Positions 37,281 through 45,837 of a stretch of DNA of 64,000 nt are shown here, piece by piece. The stretch spans positions 2,410,001 to 2,474,000 of the forward strand of contig CP136052.1 in NCBI GenBank assembly GCA_032620915.1, read 5' to 3'. The translations under genes and the position numbers were made by a program. Each line of letters starts with the position of its first letter. Positions within the stretch are counted from its first letter, which is position 1. The notes under the pieces were generated by a model, which did no database searches, was not told the DNA's origin, and saw only the letters and a program-made list of their open reading frames with translations. The stretch comes from Oscillospiraceae bacterium NTUH-002-81. Its GTDB lineage: Bacteria; Bacillota; Clostridia; Lachnospirales; Lachnospiraceae.

Positions 37281-37286
37281 TATAAT
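37281..37286 (+). promoter_or_regulatory. Extended -10 promoter of the lipoprotein gene
   Basis: TGCTATAAT combines a perfect -10 with the TGN extension; only a poor -35 (TGGAAC) lies 17 bases upstream. The gene starts 44 bases downstream with GGGAGG at good spacing. Confidence 0.6.
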
Positions 37287-37329
37287 ATAGAAGAAATACG
37301 ATTTTCTTTTACAAAGGGAGGAATATGAT

Positions 37330-38118
37330 ATGAAAAAATGGATACAGGCAGGATGCGTGGCTCTCGTCACGGTTCTGATGATCGTTGTGGGCTGTGTGTC
37401 CAAGAACCCCTGGCAGGTGCTGGCCCGGTCTGTCGCCAAACAGGCCACCCTTACCGATCTGGATACCAGTGTTGCTATGGAAATGACGCTGTCCCAGGAG
37501 GGGCAGAAGGTGTCCGTCGTCTCCGACATGGATCTGAAATGCTCCGGCATCAACACACCGGATATGAAGTACGCCACCGATTCCGCCATGACGGTATCGG
37601 CTCTGGGCATCACCCAGCAGCTGGATATGCAGACCTACTATTATGACGGCTGGTGCTATACCGACATGATCGGGGAGAAGTACAAATACGCCACCGATCT
37701 GAGCACCATCATGAACTCGCTGCAGCAGAACATGAACACGTCCAATCTCACGGCTGCGCAGATGCTGGATCTGTCCATGACAGAGGAAAACGGGCAGACC
37801 GTTCTGGCCTTCACCGCAGACCCGACGCAGATGAACGAACAGGTAAAAGAAGCGCTGGGACTCATCGGCGATCAGCTGGCTTCTCTGGGAGAGATCGCCA
37901 TGGATGTCCATGATGTCCACGGCACTTACACCATCAACAAGGATGGCTATTACACCGCCGCCCATGTGATCATGTCCTATGAGATGAGCATTCTCGGCAT
38001 TTCCATCCCGGTGGACGCAGACATCCACATGACCTTCAACAACCCCGGAGAGCCCGTAAACGTGGAACTGCCGGATCTGTCCGCCTATAACGAAATAGAG
38101 CTCCCGGAAGCAGATTAA
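37330..38118 (+). CDS. Lipoprotein, LolA/LppX-like (DUF6612-type) candidate
   Basis: 262 residues with a lipoprotein signal peptide (basic MKKWIQ, hydrophobic core, lipobox IVVGC with Cys near residue 22). The mature part alternates beta strands (VAMEMTLSQEGQKVSVVSDM, YYYDGWCYTDM, TYTINKDGYYTAAHV), as in LolA-like half-barrel lipoproteins found in clostridia as DUF6612. The ligand is unknown. It has its own promoter on the plus strand and converges with the next gene. Confidence 0.75.
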   Translation: MKKWIQAGCVALVTVLMIVVGCVSKNPWQVLARSVAKQATLTDLDTSVAMEMTLSQEGQKVSVVSDMDLKCSGINTPDMKYATDSAMTVSALGITQQLDMQTYYYDGWCYTDMIGEKYKYATDLSTIMNSLQQNMNTSNLTAAQMLDLSMTEENGQTVLAFTADPTQMNEQVKEALGLIGDQLASLGEIAMDVHDVHGTYTINKDGYYTAAHVIMSYEMSILGISIPVDADIHMTFNNPGEPVNVELPDLSAYNEIELPEAD

Positions 38119-38156
38119 CTGCTTTCGAAAGCTCTATAAAGATTTTTGTTCAGCTG

Positions 38157-39197
38157 CTACTCGAGCGTCAGCGTCATGCTGGCGCTCTTTGCGTTGGTGG
38201 GCACAAATTCCACTGCCTCCAGCAGCGCATCGGACGTATCGCTGACGGAGTAAACCTCGCAGGCTGTCACGGTAGCCCCGGGCTGTACTTCGGTCTTGTA
38301 GTTGTTCATCTCGTCATTCATCTCTGCCACGGAAGCCTTGCCGCACTCGCTGCCGTTCTGGGTCAGCTTCGTGTAGGATACGGACGGGATGGACACGGCC
38401 TGATCGCTGTTGTTGGTGAAATCATAATAAACATACACACAGGGACTGCCGTTCACATCTTCCCCCATCTCATGCCGCACATATTTGAGGGTAAAGGAAT
38501 CGGTCACCAGATTCAGTGTACCGGAGGCGTCCGTACTCTGAGAAGCATCCGTGGACGTTCCGTCTGTGCCGGTCTCGCTGCCAGCCGCCGTACCATCCGC
38601 AGCCGTGCCATCCGTTCCGGTCTGGGTGCCATCTGTGGCCGTCCCGTCGCTGCTCTGGGTCTGGGTACCGTTCCCCTGCGCAGCAGAGCCTTTGACCAGC
38701 AGACAAACCACTGCCGTGAGCACCACTGTCACAACGAGAAGCACCACCGGCACTGTCAGTCCCCGCTGCCGGTGCAGACACAGAAAAACAAGGAAAAGAA
38801 CTGCCAGCACTGCTGCTGCCACGGCCCACAGCTTCCATTCGTTCATCTTCGATGCATGGATGAGGCAAGTGATATCTGCCAGCAGGCAGAACAGGAACGG
38901 TGTCAGAAATGCCACCGGCGCTGCCCGGTGCCGCATCTGAATGGCCATCACGCCCCCAAAGAAGAACAGCACCGCCGGGATCAGTCCCAGCATACCGATG
39001 CCTGCGCCTTCCTTGAACACACCGGCCAGCACCGACCGGTACACAAGCCCCAGGGCAGCCAGGATACACAGTACGCCCAGCCCCAGTCTGGCTCCCGTGA
39101 ACCGCGGCCCTCTGCGTCCTCTTCCTCCTGCTCTTCTGCGATGATCCTGCTGACGGCTCCCCGCTCCGCCGCCGCGACTGTTTCTCTGACTGCTCAT
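38157..39197 (-). CDS. Membrane protein with C-terminal DUF5067-like domain
   Basis: 346 residues. A basic Gly/Arg/Ser-rich cytoplasmic tail (about 35 residues) is followed by four or five membrane helices. A Thr/Gly/Asp/Ser low-complexity linker (about residues 175-225, repeated DGT units) follows. The extracellular beta domain (FTLKYVRHEM, VYVYYDFTNNSDQAVSIPSV) resembles DUF5067, a fold common in surface proteins of Firmicutes. The function is not known. The start follows GAAGGAG. A possible promoter (CTGACG-16-TATAGA) lies near 39252-39279. Confidence 0.72.
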   Translation of the reverse strand: MSSQRNSRGGGAGSRQQDHRRRAGGRGRRGPRFTGARLGLGVLCILAALGLVYRSVLAGVFKEGAGIGMLGLIPAVLFFFGGVMAIQMRHRAAPVAFLTPFLFCLLADITCLIHASKMNEWKLWAVAAAVLAVLFLVFLCLHRQRGLTVPVVLLVVTVVLTAVVCLLVKGSAAQGNGTQTQSSDGTATDGTQTGTDGTAADGTAAGSETGTDGTSTDASQSTDASGTLNLVTDSFTLKYVRHEMGEDVNGSPCVYVYYDFTNNSDQAVSIPSVSYTKLTQNGSECGKASVAEMNDEMNNYKTEVQPGATVTACEVYSVSDTSDALLEAVEFVPTNAKSASMTLTLE

Positions 39198-39317
39198 CTT
39201 ATCTTCACTCCTTCTTTATTCCAAACCCCACAGGGATTCTGTTCGACTTCTATACTACCACATTCCCCTCCGTCAGAGTGAATTTCCATAAATTTTTCAC
39301 AGGTTTGTCATAAAATT

Positions 39318-40196
39318 TTAAGATTTCGCCTGCGTTTCTGCCTTCCTGTGCTTCCGTCCAACGAGGATGATACCAAGAGAAACAACTACCATCGCCACCG
39401 CCAGCATCTGGGAAACCGCAAGCCCAGTTCCGAAGAAAATCAGCTGGTCTGTCCGCAGGCCCTCAATCCAGAAACGGCCAATGCCGTAAAGGAGCAGATA
39501 CAGGCAGAACACTTCACCGTGGAATTTCTTTTTCGGCGAATACCAGATAAGAAAAAGAAGCACACATAAATTCCACAGAGATTCATACAGGAAGGTGGGA
39601 TGCACCTGAATATAATCAATACCGCCTACGTTCATGATATGTGCCGCCAGATCTGCACTGATATCCGACCGGCGCACCGCACTCACCGGCAGCTGCATAG
39701 CCAGAAGATTATCTGTATAACCGCCAAAAGCTTCCCGATTGAAGAAATTACCCCAGCGTCCAACCACCTGTCCCAGTATCAGCCCCAGCCCAGCCGTATC
39801 CGTCAGCAGGCCAAAGGGCTGTTTTTTCACTTTGGCAAACACAAATACGGTGGCGATGGCTGTCAGCACACCACCGTAGATGGCCAGACCGCCGTTGCGG
39901 ATATTGAAAATACTGAGCAGGTCGTCCTTGTACATATCCCATGCAAATACCACATAATACACCCGGGCACCAATAATAGAAAGCACCACAGCGATCATGG
40001 CCAGATCCAGATACATCTCCGGATCCTGACCGGTGCGTCTGGCCTGCCACTGGGCCAGCATCAAACCACCGATGATGCCGATGCCAATAACGATGCCATA
40101 ATAGGCAATGGTAAATCCGCCAATCGATATGCTCTTACCCACATGCTCCAGATAAATGCCCAGATGGGGAAAGTTGATATTCCAGTCCATAGACAT
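39318..40196 (-). CDS. lgt: Prolipoprotein diacylglyceryl transferase Lgt
   Basis: Transfers diacylglycerol to the lipobox Cys of prolipoproteins. Seven membrane helices, the family signature GRWGNFFNREAFGG near residues 145-160, HPTFLYESLWN and the C-terminal GIGRFWIEGLRTDQL are present. The length is 292 aa. The two ATGs at 40196 and 40190 are both possible starts. Two lipoprotein genes lie in the window. Confidence 0.97.
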   Translation of the reverse strand: MSMDWNINFPHLGIYLEHVGKSISIGGFTIAYYGIVIGIGIIGGLMLAQWQARRTGQDPEMYLDLAMIAVVLSIIGARVYYVVFAWDMYKDDLLSIFNIRNGGLAIYGGVLTAIATVFVFAKVKKQPFGLLTDTAGLGLILGQVVGRWGNFFNREAFGGYTDNLLAMQLPVSAVRRSDISADLAAHIMNVGGIDYIQVHPTFLYESLWNLCVLLFLIWYSPKKKFHGEVFCLYLLLYGIGRFWIEGLRTDQLIFFGTGLAVSQMLAVAMVVVSLGIILVGRKHRKAETQAKS

Positions 40197-40203
40197 CCCT
40201 CTC

Positions 40204-41301
40204 CTATACGTTAAAGCGGAACAGGATCACATCACCGTCTTTTACTACGTAATCCTTTCCCTCCAGACGGACAAGGCCCTTCTCTCTGGCTGCCGCATAA
40301 GCCTGGCAGTCCAGCAGATCCTTATAATTCACCACCTCAGCCCGGATAAAACCACGTTCAAAGTCTGTATGGATCTTGCCTGCCGCCTGAGGTGCCTTTG
40401 TTCCGGCCTTGATTGTCCATGCTCTCGTCTCATCCTCCCCGGAGGTCAGGAAGCTTAACAGCCCCAGCAGATGATAGCTTGCCCGGATCAGTTTCTCCAG
40501 ACCGGACTCCTTCAGACCCAGATCCTCCAGGAACATGGCCTTCTCATCCTCCTCCAGCTGGGAGATCTCCTCCTCGATCTGGGCGCAGATGACAAACACC
40601 TCACTGCCCTCGCTCGCTGCATACTCCCGCACCTGCTGTACATAGGCGTTGCTTGCACCGTCGTCCGCCAGATCATCCTCGGAAACGTTGGCCGCGTAGA
40701 TCACCGGCTTGTAGGTCAGCAGATTATAGGAAGCGATCCATGCCTGCTCATCCTCATCGTCCACCTGCAGGCTTCTTGCCAGCTTGCCATCCTCCAGATG
40801 GGCTTTGATCCGCTCCAGGAAAGCCACTTCCTTGGCCAGCTCCTTGTCATTCTTGGCGCCTCTGGACGCTTTTGCGATCCGGCGCTCCAGGATCTCCACG
40901 TCCGAGAAGATCAGCTCGAAGTTGATGGTCTCAATGTCCCGCAACGGGTTCACACTGCCGTCCACATGCACCACATTGCTGTCCTCAAAGCAGCGCACCA
41001 CATGAACGATGGCGTCTACCTCACGAATATTGGACAGGAACTGGTTGCCCAGGCCCTCGCCCTTGGACGCGCCCTTTACCAGACCGGCGATGTCCACAAA
41101 CTCAATGGTGGCCGGTGTCACCTTCTTGGAATGATACATGTCGCCCAGCAGACGGAGACGCTCATCCGGCACTGCCACGATACCGATGTTCGGGTCGATG
41201 GTACAGAACGGATAGTTGGCAGACTCCGCACCCGCCTTGGTCAGAGAGTTGAAAAGTGTACTTTTGCCGACATTCGGCAGACCGACGATACCTAATTTCA
41301 T
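40204..41301 (-). CDS. ychF: Redox-regulated ATPase YchF (OLA1 family)
   Basis: Obg-family P-loop protein that prefers ATP and associates with ribosomes. Walker [13 protein letters not shown] (residues 6-17), [19 protein letters not shown], the altered G4 region [10 protein letters not shown] and the C-terminal TGS-like domain ending [15 protein letters not shown] are intact. The length is 365 aa. The start is the ATG immediately before [11 protein letters not shown]; the frame is open further upstream but runs through a terminator. It is close to lgt (8-base gap). Confidence 0.96.
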   Translation of the reverse strand: MKLGIVGLPNVGKSTLFNSLTKAGAESANYPFCTIDPNIGIVAVPDERLRLLGDMYHSKKVTPATIEFVDIAGLVKGASKGEGLGNQFLSNIREVDAIVHVVRCFEDSNVVHVDGSVNPLRDIETINFELIFSDVEILERRIAKASRGAKNDKELAKEVAFLERIKAHLEDGKLARSLQVDDEDEQAWIASYNLLTYKPVIYAANVSEDDLADDGASNAYVQQVREYAASEGSEVFVICAQIEEEISQLEEDEKAMFLEDLGLKESGLEKLIRASYHLLGLLSFLTSGEDETRAWTIKAGTKAPQAAGKIHTDFERGFIRAEVVNYKDLLDCQAYAAAREKGLVRLEGKDYVVKDGDVILFRFNV

Positions 41302-41385
41302 TTTATGTTTTACCTGTCCGAAAACCTTTGATTTATCGGGGTTTTCGCCTTTCCTTAGATTTCTTGTACGCCCTTTTTTCCTGCA

Positions 41386-41439
41386 ACAAAAAAAGAGTCC
41401 AACGCAACTATATATGATAGCATAAGGACTCTTTTTTTT
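41386..41439 (-). terminator. Bidirectional terminator between MATE and ychF
   Basis: AAAAAGAGTCC pairs with GGACTCTTTTT around a 25-base loop, with A and T runs on both flanks. It overlaps the MATE stop and ends that transcript before ychF. Confidence 0.85.
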
Positions 41440-42800
41440 CAATCCAAACCGGATTTTCCCAACGACGAGTTAAAATTCATGAGCCAGAAAAAAACAACGG
41501 TAAACAGAATTCCCTTTATGACAGATGTCGCGGAAATCGCCCACCAGATCCCGGTAAGTCCGAATATACCGCTAAGCACGATGGCCAGAGGGATCCTTGC
41601 CCCGGTAAAAACAATGCTGATCACGCTGCAAAGATTGGTTCTGCCAAGCCCCGACAAAGCTCCGACTGTCGTAAGTTCAACACACATAAAGGCTTCGCTG
41701 AAACCGACAATCATCAAATATCCCACAGCAATTTCCATTGCACCGGCTTCATGGAAAAAGCATCCTGCGATCGTTTCCGGAAAAAACACAAATGCTGCCG
41801 TGATAAATAATCCCCATACACCGACACAAATGAAAGCTGCATTGTACCCTTTTTTGATCCGGTCTTTCTTTCCGGCACCGTAATTCTGTGCCACAAAAGC
41901 ATTCAGGGCAGCCGCAAATCCATCTGCCGTGTTCCAGGAGACCGACTCGATCTGTCCGCCCACGCGTTGCGTTGCCACCGCGTCCGATCCATAGACGGAT
42001 ATCATACGGGTCAATACCATAGAAATCACACAATATGCCATTCCCTGTAATGCGCTCGGAATCCCTATCCGGCAGATCCCTTCGACATAGGTTCCGTGAA
42101 TGTGGGAAAACAAATGGATCCCCTGTAAGGCATGTTCCTGTTTTTTCAGAAAAATACCGGCGATCAACAGCAGCATGACGATAGCCTGCGCCGTCACTGT
42201 AGCTATCGCTGCTCCCGCAGCACCAAGTTTCGGGCAAAAACCAATTCCCATAATCAGGAGTGGATCTAAAATCATATTCGCTGCCAGACCGACAAGGTTT
42301 GCCACAAAGGGCGTCTTCGAATCACCTTCAGCCATATACAACCCCGTCAATGTCAATGACAGAAAAGAAAATACAATGAATCCGCAGGCAATCTTTGTAT
42401 AGGAAAGTGCCGCACGATAGGCTTCCGGATCCGACAACCGGAAAAATCCAACCAGTGGACGTACAAATACAAGCACTGCCAGAGCATAAACCATACCCAT
42501 CATACAAGATAACTGTACTGCAGTCTGCGCATATCCATGTGCGCTTTCCCTGTCTCCCCGGCCTATGCACTGTGCGACCTGAACCTGTCCTCCCATGCGT
42601 GCCATCGTAGCCAGTCCCTGAGACAGCCAGGTAAACATGCCGCCGACACCGACACCAGCAACAGCCCTGGCCCCCAGCAGACCAATCCAGGCCATATCCG
42701 TAATATTATATAATGTTCCCAAAAAAGAAGATGCCATGATCGGAATGGCAAGTTTCGTCAATGTCTTAAAAATCGGGCCATTTGTCAAATTTGATTCCAT
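41439..42800 (-). CDS. MATE family efflux transporter
   Basis: Twelve-helix Na+/H+-coupled exporter of the multidrug and toxic compound extrusion family, DinF/NorM-like branch. Typical are the opening TLTKLAIPIMASSFLGTLYN ITDM region, the internal two-fold repeat, and GVGGMFTWLSQGLATMARMG. The length is 453 aa from the ATG after AGGAAG; the frame extends 13 codons upstream without support. It has its own promoter and terminator, so it is a monocistronic unit. The substrate cannot be predicted. Confidence 0.93.
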   Translation of the reverse strand: MESNLTNGPIFKTLTKLAIPIMASSFLGTLYNITDMAWIGLLGARAVAGVGVGGMFTWLSQGLATMARMGGQVQVAQCIGRGDRESAHGYAQTAVQLSCMMGMVYALAVLVFVRPLVGFFRLSDPEAYRAALSYTKIACGFIVFSFLSLTLTGLYMAEGDSKTPFVANLVGLAANMILDPLLIMGIGFCPKLGAAGAAIATVTAQAIVMLLLIAGIFLKKQEHALQGIHLFSHIHGTYVEGICRIGIPSALQGMAYCVISMVLTRMISVYGSDAVATQRVGGQIESVSWNTADGFAAALNAFVAQNYGAGKKDRIKKGYNAAFICVGVWGLFITAAFVFFPETIAGCFFHEAGAMEIAVGYLMIVGFSEAFMCVELTTVGALSGLGRTNLCSVISIVFTGARIPLAIVLSGIFGLTGIWWAISATSVIKGILFTVVFFWLMNFNSSLGKSGLD

Positions 42801-42907
42801 AACTGCTTCCTGTCTCTTCAAAAAATGTTCTTTATGCACATTCCTACTTATCCGCCCTGTAAAAGCGCTCTTTTGAAAGAATATACATTTCTCTGCGTGT
42901 CTTTCCT

Positions 42908-42936
42908 ATTATCCCTGTATTACAGCAGATATGCAA
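42908..42936 (-). promoter_or_regulatory. Predicted sigma-A promoter of the MATE gene
   Basis: On the minus strand TTGCAT (42931-42936) and GATAAT (42908-42913) are separated by 17 bases, about 110 bases upstream of the start. A long leader remains in which I see no clear riboswitch. Confidence 0.6.
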
Positions 42937-42969
42937 GCTTTATTTTAATGCCACAGAAAAACCGTAGCA

Positions 42970-43015
42970 GAAAAGGAGCTGACGCACCCGTCATACTGTG
43001 CGTCAGCTCCCTTTC
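42970..43015 (-). terminator. Terminator after the small lipoprotein gene
   Basis: On the minus strand GGAGCTGACGCAC pairs perfectly with GTGCGTCAGCTCC around a 10-base loop and is followed by TTTT. Confidence 0.85.
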
Positions 43016-43037
43016 TCTGCTCTTCATTTAAATTCTC

Positions 43038-43442
43038 TTATCTGTCCTCGGCAATTTCCTCATATACACCGCTTTTGGCATCCAGTGTTACAAAAGGAAC
43101 CACCTCTCCATCTTTCTCTGCATAGACGGTATAGAATCCATCCTTGATTTCCTCATAGTGATCCACCGGAACCTTGTAAACCTCTTCAAACTGCTCTTCA
43201 AACTTGGGCTGCCAGTCTGCAAATGCAGACGTAAGCCCGTTGTCCTCTTCCTCCGTCTGCTCGTTCTCCATAATGGAGGATTCCACACCCTGCATACCGA
43301 GCGTACCTGCACTGCTGTTGCCCGCCTCGCTTGCATTGTCTGCTTTCTGACATCCGGACATAGATGCCAGCATACATACAGCCAGCAATCCTGCTGCCGT
43401 TTTCCCCATCGTCTTTACCATCTGATTCTTCATTTTCTTCAT
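43038..43442 (-). CDS. Small putative lipoprotein, unknown function
   Basis: 134 residues. The N-terminus has several Lys, a hydrophobic stretch (AAGLLAVCMLASMSGC) and a lipobox Cys near residue 31. The mature part has a Ser/Glu-rich linker and a short acidic domain (WQPKFEEQFEEVYKVPVDHY, then YTVYAEKDGEVVPFVTLDAK) that looks like one small alpha/beta module. I do not recognise a family. It is the last gene of the murE-to-thiN string, about 40 bases after thiN, and is closed by a terminator. Confidence 0.75.
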   Translation of the reverse strand: MKKMKNQMVKTMGKTAAGLLAVCMLASMSGCQKADNASEAGNSSAGTLGMQGVESSIMENEQTEEEDNGLTSAFADWQPKFEEQFEEVYKVPVDHYEEIKDGFYTVYAEKDGEVVPFVTLDAKSGVYEEIAEDR

Positions 43443-43479
43443 TCTCCTCTTTTACACACATAATGTAATCTATTCAGAA

Positions 43480-44211
43480 TCAGTCCCTGGTCTCAAAGCA
43501 GGCCAGGATTCCTGTCTGAAACGAAATCATGCCCCGGTTCTCTGTCAGTTCATTGCTGACTCCCAGAGTGTTGGCACACGTCATGGTGTGCATATGCAGC
43601 GGATACTTGAATCCCTGCAGCGTAATGCCGGTCACATCTCCGCCAATGGGAAGCAGGGAAATGTACGACTTCGTACATGTCTTTCGCTCCTTCACATAGG
43701 TGCCTGGCCACAAAAGCCGAACCCGGTTATGCGCATCTACCAGTTCACAGGGGTAATCAGGCCCCAGTCCTGCCATCGCATAAATCGTGCCCAGCATATG
43801 ATCCAGTCTTGTGCCGGTACCGCCCAAAATGGTAATCATATGATCTGCTGCATTTCCATCCACATAAGACACGGATGCTTCCTCCTGTGCATGCGTTATC
43901 CTCTGCTGCTCTCCTGCAGCCAGAAATTCTCTTGCCTCCTGCAATGCGATCTCAATATCCGCATCATCCTTCTCCGGCCGGAACCTGCGCACAGGAACTC
44001 CCTGAGCCTCCCATTTCTTCAGGATTTCCGGAGAAAGTGTATCGAAATCCCCGGTCAGAAGATCCGGCCGGATGCCGTTCTCCCAGCAGAACAACGCCCC
44101 TTTATCCACAGCAATTACATAATCATATTCTCTTTTGCTCAAAAAAGCAAGGGCGTATTTTGTATCTATACTGCCCCCGCTGATAATCAATACCTGCATT
44201 TTTCTCTCCAT
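43480..44211 (-). CDS. thiN: Thiamine diphosphokinase
   Basis: Converts thiamine to thiamine diphosphate using ATP. The family motifs GDFDTLSPE, FRPEKDDADIEIAL and GGTGTRLDHMLG are present, and the C-terminal beta domain (KSYISLLPIGGDVTGITLQG) is complete. The length is 243 aa; an insert around residues 100-120 is slightly longer than usual. A second ATG, MQVLIISGG at 44199, has a better-placed GGAGAG and may be the true start. It is in its conserved Firmicutes position after rpe. Confidence 0.93.
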   Translation of the reverse strand: MERKMQVLIISGGSIDTKYALAFLSKREYDYVIAVDKGALFCWENGIRPDLLTGDFDTLSPEILKKWEAQGVPVRRFRPEKDDADIEIALQEAREFLAAGEQQRITHAQEEASVSYVDGNAADHMITILGGTGTRLDHMLGTIYAMAGLGPDYPCELVDAHNRVRLLWPGTYVKERKTCTKSYISLLPIGGDVTGITLQGFKYPLHMHTMTCANTLGVSNELTENRGMISFQTGILACFETRD

Positions 44212-44280
44212 ATCCTGTGCATTCCGCCATTCCGCCGATCACACGGTTTTCGGGCAATCTCTATTCCATGTATATCCGCT

Positions 44281-44946
44281 CTACCGTTGATTATACTCAT
44301 CCAGCACAGACATCAGTGCCCGGGTCTTACCCTCGATATCACCGCCGAACACGGCAGAACCGGCCACGATGATATTGGCCCCGGCGTCCAGCACCTCCCG
44401 CAGATTGGCTGCCGACACACCGCCGTCCACCTGAATGTCGGCCTTGCTGCCCCGGGCATCCAGCATGGCTTTCAGCCGACGGATCTTGTCTGTGGAGGAC
44501 GGGATGTATTTCTGACCGCCCAGTCCCGGCTGCACGCTCATGATGAGCACCATGTCCACCAGATCCAGCACCGGCTCAATCGTTTCCAGTGGGGTAGCCG
44601 GATTCAGCGTCACGCCGCAGCGCATGCCTGCCGCCCTGATGCCCTCCAGCGTTGCCCGCACATCCTTGCAGGCTTCCACATGGACGGTCATGCCGTCTGC
44701 CCCGGATTTTTGATAAATATCCGTAAACCGTCCCGGCTCCTCCACCATCAGATGTACATCCAGAAAGGCATCTGTCACGGGCCGCAGGGACGCCACGATG
44801 GGGTCGCCAAAGCTGATCCGCGGCACAAACTGGCCGTCCATCACATCAATGTGCACATATTTCGCGCCGGCGTCCACCGCCCGCTTCACATCACTGCCCA
44901 GCACCGCAAAATCTGCGGATAAAATCGAAGGTGCCAGTATATACAT
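44281..44946 (-). CDS. rpe: Ribulose-phosphate 3-epimerase
   Basis: TIM-barrel enzyme of the pentose phosphate pathway. APSILSADFAVLG, VHIDVMDGQFVPRISFGDP (metal-binding His/Asp), MSVQPGLGGQKYIP and VDGGVSAANLREVLDAG are all intact. The length is 221 aa. AAGGAG overlaps the end of rsgA, one base before the start, showing tight coupling. Confidence 0.97.
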   Translation of the reverse strand: MYILAPSILSADFAVLGSDVKRAVDAGAKYVHIDVMDGQFVPRISFGDPIVASLRPVTDAFLDVHLMVEEPGRFTDIYQKSGADGMTVHVEACKDVRATLEGIRAAGMRCGVTLNPATPLETIEPVLDLVDMVLIMSVQPGLGGQKYIPSSTDKIRRLKAMLDARGSKADIQVDGGVSAANLREVLDAGANIIVAGSAVFGGDIEGKTRALMSVLDEYNQR

Positions 44947-44947
44947 G

Positions 44948-45833
44948 CTAATATCTCCTTTTCTGTTTCAGTTCTTCATACATGAGTACATAATTGTCAT
45001 ACCGCATCCGGGAAATGGCCCCGACCTCCAGCGCTTCCTTCACCGCACAGCCCGGCTCATGGGTGTGGGTGCAGGGGCTGAAACGGCAGTTCCCCTCGTA
45101 GGGGTAAAATTCCGGGATATAGTCTTTCAGCTCTTCTTTTTCCATATCCTCCACATAAAGGGAAGAAAATCCCGGGGTATCCACGATGTACGTGTCCTCC
45201 CCCAGGGGGATGAGCTGGGAATGTCTCGTGGTGTGTCGTCCCCGGTCGATCTTCTGGCTCACCATGCCGGTCTCCATCACTTCCACGCCGCCCAGGGCGT
45301 TGATGAGGGAAGATTTTCCCACACCGGAAGGGCCCGCCACGGTGGTGGTCTTCCCTTTCAGGAGACCTTTCAACAGCTCCAGATTTTTTCCCTCCAGCGC
45401 ACTGGTAAACAGGAGACGGCAGCCGCTGTTTTCATAGATTTTCTGTAAATTTTCCAGTTCCTCCGGTGATACCAGATCCTTCTTATTAAAGCAGATCACC
45501 GTGGGAATGTCCTGTCTGCGCATCATGAGCAGAAACCGATCCAGCAGGTTGAAGTTGGGTGCCGGACGGATGGAGGCAAAGATCACCAGCGCCTGATCCA
45601 CGTTGGCCACCGCCGGACGGATGAGTTCGCTTCTCCGGGGCAGGATGTCGATAAGATTGCCGGTCTTCTCTTCCTGAGAGATCACCTCGATCTCCACATC
45701 GTCCCCCACCAGGGGTTTGCGCTTCTCTTTTTCTGAAAATGCCTCTGGCCCGGCATTCATACACGCCGCCGTCTGCCCCGGCAGCGTCCACATAATAAAA
45801 TCCGCCGATGCCCTTGATAATCTTTCCCTGCAT
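44948..45833 (-). CDS. rsgA: Ribosome small-subunit GTPase RsgA (broken by a 1-base insertion)
   Basis: Circularly permuted GTPase that checks late 30S assembly. The order of motifs is characteristic: G4 FNKKDLV, then the G5 region, then G1 GPSGVGKSSLIN, then G3 DTPGFSSL, and a C-terminal zinc-binding CRFSPCTHTHEPGCAV. The N-terminal OB domain lies in another frame (MQGKIIKGIGGFYYVDAAG, then GIFRK). Removing one base from T5 at 45728-45732 gives EKRKPLVGDDVEIEV and about 294 residues. It starts 5 bases after the pknB stop. Confidence 0.93.
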
Positions 45834-45837
45834 ATGG